NCBI RefSeq assembly: GCF_003614975.1 | Contig: NZ_QZWI01000018.1 | Coordinates: 36,100 to 100,099 of the forward strand | Direction: 5' to 3' | DNA from: Rahnella bruchi | GTDB taxonomy: Bacteria > Pseudomonadota > Gammaproteobacteria > Enterobacterales > Enterobacteriaceae | Length of the DNA: 64,000 nt | Part shown: piece by piece, positions 63,335 to 64,000 of the stretch | Layout of the letters: each line of letters opens with the position of its first letter | How positions within the stretch are numbered: the first letter of the stretch is position 1 | The notes under the pieces: model-generated | Seen by the model: only the letters and a program-made list of their open reading frames with translations | Told to the model about the DNA's origin: nothing | Databases searched by the model: none | Position numbers and translations under genes: made by a program

Positions 63335-64000
63335 TTAATAGTAATACCAGTATTCATAGGAGCCTGCCCACTTGCTGGTCGGGCGGAGAGGTTTATCTTT
63401 TCGTTTGGGGGAATACCATTTCCCCTGACGTTTAAGCTTTCGTTCATGTTTACCGGTAGCTTGATTTAAATCGATTTGTTCTACATTTTGCCAGCCCATT
63501 ACTCTGAATATATCTTCGGCTAATTTACAAGTGGTATGGGCATAGGCTTTATAGGCTGAAATAGCGAGTGAAATTGCGATGCCGCAATAAACAGTAAGCC
63601 CAATCCCCCACATGATGAGATTACTTTTATCCCTTGGATCGACAACACTTATCAATCCTTCCCAGTAACTTTCGCCTGCGAAGAAAGGCATAGTAAAAAG
63701 CGTAAATCCCACGAGTAAGGCAATTATTATAAACATATATTTTGTTCTTAACATGCCATAGGCATAAGAACCCATATCACACCGGGGGCATACGGAAATA
63801 ATTCTTTCCTGTGGCAACGCAATAGCGTAGACCTCGTAATGATCCACCTGCCACTCCGCTACGAGTTCGACGTCATCACCGACTTTCAGGTCGGTCATAC
63901 CTACCCAACCCCGGAAAGGCATTCCTTTTATCTGCCCCTGAATATAGTCAGCCGTGCTGACCAGTGGTTTATCTTCAGAAGCCGCAAGGGCACTGAGTGC
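63335..64000 (-). CDS. Putative T6SS effector-like membrane protein (5' end cut by window)
   Basis: The frame is open to the right edge (ALAASEDKPLVSTADYIQ upstream of the ATG at 63922), so the start lies outside. The visible part has VGDDVELVAEWQVDHYEVYAIA, a family motif of proteins labelled putative T6SS effector, then two transmembrane helices (MFIIIALLVGFTLFTMPFF and LIMWGIGLTVYCGIAISLA) and a basic, Tyr-rich C-terminus (KWAGSYEYWYYY). A CPRC pair (residues about 71-74 from the edge) is present. Whether it is an effector or an immunity protein is not known. Confidence 0.7.
   Translation of the reverse strand, partial: ALSALAASEDKPLVSTADYIQGQIKGMPFRGWVGMTDLKVGDDVELVAEWQVDHYEVYAIALPQERIISVCPRCDMGSYAYGMLRTKYMFIIIALLVGFTLFTMPFFAGESYWEGLISVVDPRDKSNLIMWGIGLTVYCGIAISLAISAYKAYAHTTCKLAEDIFRVMGWQNVEQIDLNQATGKHERKLKRQGKWYSPKRKDKPLRPTSKWAGSYEYWYYY

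Overview
The window looks like chromosome of a Rahnella- or Ewingella-like member of the Enterobacterales. The evidence is moderately GC-rich coding DNA, close homologues of enteric genes (qorB/ytfH, a YmgB-type protein, fucP, msrA/msrB, cydAB, a T6SS of enteric gene order) and AT-rich islands. It is mostly accessory metabolism in compact operons, each with its own regulator, and ends in most of a type VI secretion operon. I found no rRNA, tRNA or CRISPR array.

0-8.3 kb: the 3' end of a fimbrial usher, then an odd reading frame fusing a secreted fimbrial-type domain to a complete PRD/EIIA-type PTS regulator; an amidohydrolase with a membrane ABM protein; an HxlR-qorB divergent pair; a YmgB/AriR-family protein; a P-loop kinase with a 3' frameshift; idi. 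8.3-18.4 kb: MarR plus a UbiX/UbiD/D non-oxidative aromatic acid decarboxylase operon, a POT peptide transporter, a GPH sugar symporter with a GH31 glycosidase, and an exported MsrB/MsrA pair.

18.5-27.4 kb: a minus-strand operon for an unidentified sugar (class I aldolase, P-loop kinase, three PTS components, small helical protein) divergent from a SorC regulator; then mesD/mesX, a folate-independent methionine synthase and its partner, divergent from an aldo/keto reductase. 27.5-30.9 kb: an ABM-ACT-ArsR operon interrupted by a 1.7-kb segment carrying a toxin/immunity pair and flanked by 279-bp direct repeats of the operon's own sequence.

31-38.3 kb: the complete oxidative (non-phosphorylating) L-fucose pathway to pyruvate and lactate, with transporter, mutarotase and a divergent FadR-type regulator with a TGGT...CCA operator. 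38.4-43.4 kb: a cydA-like remnant fused to an IS200/IS605 tnpB remnant, then a bgl-type operon (EIIBCA, GH1 phospho-glycosidase, antiterminator) with a leader RAT/terminator switch. 43.5-50.3 kb: a SmvA-type efflux pump and TetR regulator sharing three matching operators; a GntR/OsmC divergent pair; a CIO-type cytochrome bd oxidase operon with a very small third subunit and an FNR-type site upstream.

50.3-64 kb: one minus-strand T6SS operon (effector-like membrane protein, DUF4123 adaptor, unknown membrane protein, TssM, TssA, TssF, TssG, TssJ, TssE, VasL, unknown protein). Its promoter-proximal three genes are much more AT-rich than the core genes and look like an exchangeable cassette. TssB, C, D, H, I, K and L are not in the window.
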